A stretch of DNA of 64,000 bases from Brachypodium distachyon (taxonomy: Eukaryota; Streptophyta; Magnoliopsida; Poales; Poaceae): assembly GCF_000005505.3 (NCBI RefSeq), contig NC_016131.3, positions 29,255,001 through 29,319,000 of the forward strand. The letters are read 5' to 3'. Below the pieces are notes generated by a model that searched no databases, was not told the DNA's origin, and saw only the letters and a program-made list of their open reading frames with translations. How positions within the stretch are numbered: the first letter of the stretch is position 1; every line of letters begins with the position of its first letter. The position numbers were made by a program, and so were the translations under genes. Positions 59,697 to 64,000 of this stretch are shown in pieces.

Positions 59697-61053
59697 TCTT
59701 TTTGCTTCAGTCAAATTAGGTGGATTGCACACCTAGATGTTACAATACTGTATAACTTATATTTGAGACTATATATATAGTCATATTTCCTATTCAAATG
59801 TAGCACTTATGATTGGATAAATAGTCGTACTTATAAATTTGTAGCAGTTTTATTGTAACCTTGCTGCACCGTTATAATCTGGAGCCATATCACAATAGGC
59901 ACCATAAATATTTCTCCTTTTTTTTTGAGAAATATATTTCTCCTTTTCTCTACTTAACATGGAAATTTCTAGCTTTTAAGATCCTACGTGAGAGCTGTTT
60001 TAAACCTTGTTTCAACAACTGGTGGTGCACAAACATCATCTTTATATGATTTTGAAAAATGTCCAGCATAAATGGTAGCCATGGCACGGTGACAAAAGCT
60101 GACCTATACCGGGGATGCTACTGCCAATACAATGTGCGCGCCCAATACAATGTGCACGCTCGGCCTTCGGCTACGGGCTCTCACAAACTCACCTGCATAC
60201 CGACTACCAAGTGCATGTATAGGTGGCCATCCTTGCTCGGCGCTAGCAAGCTGGGTTGCACGAAAACTCACCTGGGCACGTGTGACGCCACGGCGGCAGT
60301 TCTTGCAGGAGGTGGGGAAGACGACATCAATCACGAGCTCCACTGCGGGAAGCTGGAAATTAAATGAGGAGTGAAATTAGATAGAGTACAATGGCGCATT
60401 GCGACGCGAATGTAATTGAACAGGGCTCACCGTTCAGGGAAATCGCCGGCGTGCGACATGGCGGCCCCGCGCGGGCTCGATTCCGAGCTCGCCTCCGGGG
60501 CTCCAGAGAGTGAATAGAAGTTGGGAAGGTGGTAGGTGGAAGTGATGCGAACTCATTGCGGTGCTTAACCTCTGCCACGGGGAGGGAGTTCCGCGTTCGC
60601 CAGGTGCTCGATTTCGGGAGCTGGGCCTATGGGGACACCTTGCGCGCGTGCAGGCCTCCAGATCACGCAGGAGGGTGAGACGAAGGCATCCATACCCGGC
60701 CGGTGCTGGTAGGTCCAGCAGAGGGCTCAAGCGCGGAGCGGCGATGGGACGAAGCGGGGGCAGCGGCGCAGGATGCTAGATCGATGCGACGCGAGCGAGG
60801 AGTAGGTCTGCTGTAGTTCTGCGCGACGCGACGCGGAAGGGCGCGGGCTCTCATCGCGCGGCGACGGTGGCGAGGGCCGCGCGGCGGGGCTACGGGAGAG
60901 GCATAGCCGGAGGTTAGGGATAGTTCTGACGAGCGGGACCCCGCGTCAGAGGTATCGACTCGGGTGACGACTACTCGAGTCCTTCTGAAACTGACCGGGT
61001 TCAAAGCGTCCTGCAGCACCGAGCAGAAGGGGCGGCCTAGGCGCTCAACCCGC
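59697..61053. other. SRK4 3' flank and 5' region of the ARM-like gene
   Basis: 59697-60060 is the kinase 3' flank shared with SRK3. 60300-61053 is the GC-rich 5' region of the ARM-like gene, whose remnants follow SRK1, SRK2 and SRK3. No convincing ORF; the open frame before 61054 is leader. Confidence 0.6.
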
Positions 61054-64000
61054 ATGCCACCCGCTGCCGCCGCCGCCTCGGCGGCTCTCCCCCGGGAGGA
61101 GCTCCTCGGCATCGCCTCGCCGCTTCGCGAGTTGCTCGCCGCGGCGCCCTACGCGCCCCCAGAGGGCTCCTCCACCTCCATCAAATCCCTTCTAGCCTCC
61201 CTCCTCCCGTTCCCCTCCCAACCCTCGACCGGCGGGGCACGCCAGGAGGCCGTGGACCTCCTCCTATTATGCGCCGCCGCCCGTGCGGCCTCCGCGGAAG
61301 CCCCCGCGCTGCACTGGGTCCCCGAGGGACTCTCGAAGGGGGCGGCGGATGCGATGGAGGAGATGGCCGCGGCGGGAGGATGGCACGGTGTGGCGGAGAT
61401 GGTGGTGGCGATGATGACGGAGGCGGTGCCGCCGCTGAAGGCCGTGCTGAAGGATACCAACACGGACGCCGAGGGCGACGTGATTGGCGCCGCGACGCCG
61501 CCCAAGGAGCACGCAGTTGTCGCCGCGCACCAGTTCCGGTGGCTGTTGTCTCAGGTCTGTGCTCCTTGCCTCCTTTATGGTTATATTATCTTCATCTTCT
61601 TGGCGATCGATATATTCTAGTTGTACGGCAGAAGTGTAGTTGTTCATTTAGAAATTTTAGACACCAGCTTGAAATTACTGTTAGAACCAAAATATGTGTT
61701 GCAATACTGTTAGAACCAAAATATGTGTTGCAATAAACACTTGTGACGAGAACCAGAAAGTATTAGTTTGTAAAGTTGAGATATTCCAGCATTAGAGAAT
61801 GGAGATGCTTACTGTAGTTGATTCTTTGAGTCTTTCAGGTTAATTACCCAAAGCTTGGGGATCTTTGTTGGTTAGTCATTCCATGTGCTTTGACGGCATT
61901 GGACCATTGGTCACCGGATGTGAAGGTATGGATGATGTTCTTTGTTGGTTTCTCTTTGGAGTATACCATTAGTATTTGCTGTATAGCAGTGCCAAGTTTA
62001 CATTTACGCTATTCAGCTCGCCCTATGGTGGTGATTACAGTTTTCCCTACAGTGCTGTTAGTTTTTGTTTTTGTTTTGAGGGAGAATGTTCGTATGATTG
62101 ACAGGAACAGGGAGTGGTTAGCTTCATGCACATAGCAAAGAATGTGAAAGTGACAGAATTAAGTTTGTACGAAGATGCAATACTTGATGCGTGTTGCAAT
62201 TACATTCCTGCAGATGATGACTTATGGTATCACATTGTTGAGGTATCTGTGCTGCTGTTGACATGCACACAAAGAAGTAATCCTCGTAGCCCTTGGTACG
62301 CTCTTCTCCTAATTCGAAAGACGTCTAGTTTTTCAAGCTCTAAAATCTCTGAACAATAAAACCTTATCCTTCTTGGAGTTTATATTGCAGTATGGGTATT
62401 TTGGAATGTATAAGATAATTACAGTATAAATGAAGTACTCATCTGTTTTTGTGAGCTGTGGTATAACCTTTTTCTTGTGCACCAAAAGGCATGCCCCGGG
62501 GATGGTATGGAAAGGGAGATTTAGTAAAGTGCTTCATCTTAGTTTATCCTTCGGTAAAATGCCCCATTGAGGAAAAACATTTTCCTTTGGTTGAGAGCGA
62601 AATGCAAATTACGCCCTGGTACTTCCACGATGGCTCAGGAAATCCACATGTACAATTGAATGGTTTAAAACTGATGAACTGACTTTAAGCGAGATAGAAA
62701 CAGTTATGACATCTTCTCCTTTTGTTATTTCACTGTTGAGGGCATGGAAACTTAGCCGGAATTTCTTCTACTTATGTTGTCATGTTGACATACAGCATCG
62801 TCATTGGGGAATCTGAGATTAATGGCTGTAGTTACTGTTTGGAGAATATGTCTAGGAAAAAGAAGACACCTGCTTAAAGTTACTGAGCTGTGTACTGGAA
62901 AATTTTGCATGCTAATATGAGTTTCATACATACACTATCATCAATCTGTATCATCTCTAGGATAAACATCTACATAATATCTTGTTCGTTTTCTTGTGCT
63001 TCAGTTTTCTGCATTGGTTCCAGGTACGATCGAATGCTTAGCGCAATGTTGGGCCACCTGGAACGGCAACCACTAAACCAAAAACGTCGTATTGCATGGC
63101 TTACCCTTATCGGGCCAGTTTTGGATGCTATGGGCCTCTTCCTATTGGCGCATTTCCGTCTCCTTTTCTCTCTGTGTTTCCAATGGATGCATGCTGATGA
63201 TGATCAAACAGTTCTTCTGGTAAGGAAATTGACCAGATTATGGACAATGTAACTATATATTTATTAATGGACAGGACCATGGTACATTTTCATCTTGGGC
63301 TATTGGCTTTCTGTTGCTGTCAGATAATCTTACCGAGTTATGTTTACAGTTTTACAGGATATTATAATTAACCTTGTAACTAGAAGACAATATTATATAA
63401 GTATTAATAGACAGGACCATGGTACGTCATTGATATTTTAACCACATGTACCATCTACAGGTTTTGGAGCGAATTCATACAGTTGTTAAGCTCACCTGGA
63501 TAAGAAAGTCACCTTACACTTCAAGGTATTAGGAATTACGATACTTATAGTTATTATCTTCTGTTTTCTCTGCATGCTGAATCTGGAAATTTCTAACTCA
63601 CTTAATTGTATTTAGGCTGGTAGATGAGCTTGTTCTTTTATATAAAGAGTCAGCCATGCGTAAGAGCCGTGAGGTCATCCGAAATCACATAGTGGAAACA
63701 CTCATGCTACTCCAGAAGTAAGATTATCCTTGACTAGCTATTTTAGTTTTTGCATCACATTCCTATTAAATGGTATTTGTACTCAGTCTTTCAGAGTTGA
63801 TTAGGTTCAGAAATCAGAATAGTTCATCGATTCAGTATGACTCTTATGTTGTGTAGATGGACAGGCGGCTTAGTCGGGGATGAGTTTGGGGGCATAGACG
63901 CTAGACCCACACCCTCCTATTCTTCCATCTTGTTGGACTCAAAAGATGGACTAGTTGGAATGAAACTTCCTGCATGCCTAAAAAGTGGAAAATTTTCTGT
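61054..64000 (+). CDS. ARM-repeat-like protein, At2g39910-like (partial, runs off the window)
   Basis: Exons 61054-61554, 61839-61925, 62105-62295, 63024-63219, 63461-63525, 63616-63717 and 63857 to the edge. All junctions are GT-AG and phases agree (for example TG|G at 62295/63024 makes Trp in SPWYDRM). About 428 residues are visible with no stop. Ala/Leu-rich helical N-terminal part, then alternating helices typical of armadillo/HEAT folds (HWSPDVK, LGHLERQPLNQKRR, FQWMHADDDQTVLLVLERI, LVDELVLLYKESAMRK). The family is plant-conserved and of unknown molecular function. Start: first ATG of the conserved frame (MPPAAAAASAALPREELL). It is the only intact copy in this array. Confidence 0.88.

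Overview
The window is nuclear DNA of a grass (Poaceae). The evidence is intron-containing plant genes, Stowaway-type MITEs with CTCCCTCCGTCC termini and TA target duplications, a grass-type gypsy element carrying a 'putative gypsy type transposon' (Transposase_28-like) antisense ORF, a Tork-like copia element, and a Helitron remnant with 5'-TC and CTAG-3' ends. I cannot name the species.

Layout. 1-5617 is the 3' part of a Tat-lineage gypsy element (element A, + orientation): an antisense multi-exon ORF and a 3' LTR. 6.3-13.4 kb holds two minus-strand genes, a single-exon TFIIS N-terminal (LW/Med26-like) protein and a two-exon ZEITLUPE/ADAGIO blue-light receptor F-box gene. 16.5-26.7 kb carries two G-type lectin S-receptor-like kinases (SRK1, SRK2) separated by a five-exon HIPP gene (two HMA domains, CaaX end). 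29.1-34.3 kb is a minus-strand copia element with a perfect ACATG target duplication and a 260-bp Helitron inside its polymerase. 35.7-48.6 kb is a nearly complete but decayed Tat gypsy element (element B, minus orientation): gag-pol with two RNase H domains on the minus strand, and a TATA-driven antisense ORF on the plus strand. 50.4-59.7 kb carries SRK3 (intact) and SRK4 (one frameshift). A decayed ARM-like gene copy lies after SRK3, and the intact ARM-like gene (At2g39910-like, seven exons visible) follows SRK4 and runs off the right edge.

The main biological theme is a tandem array of [S-receptor-like kinase + ARM-like gene] units. Each kinase is followed by GC-rich sequence matching the 5' region of the ARM-like gene, but only the last unit keeps a working copy of it. 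Comparing units shows empty sites for two Stowaway MITEs, a hAT MITE and a 5'-truncated LINE, so the order of events can be read. Three of the four kinases keep a tandem pair of W-box cores just upstream of the start, which fits defence-type regulation (inference).

Nothing here is a clearly new biochemical system. The most unusual item is the antisense gene of the Tat elements: it has its own TATA box and spliced structure, is present in both independent copies, and is convergent with gag-pol. The kinase/ARM array is the best host-biology lead.
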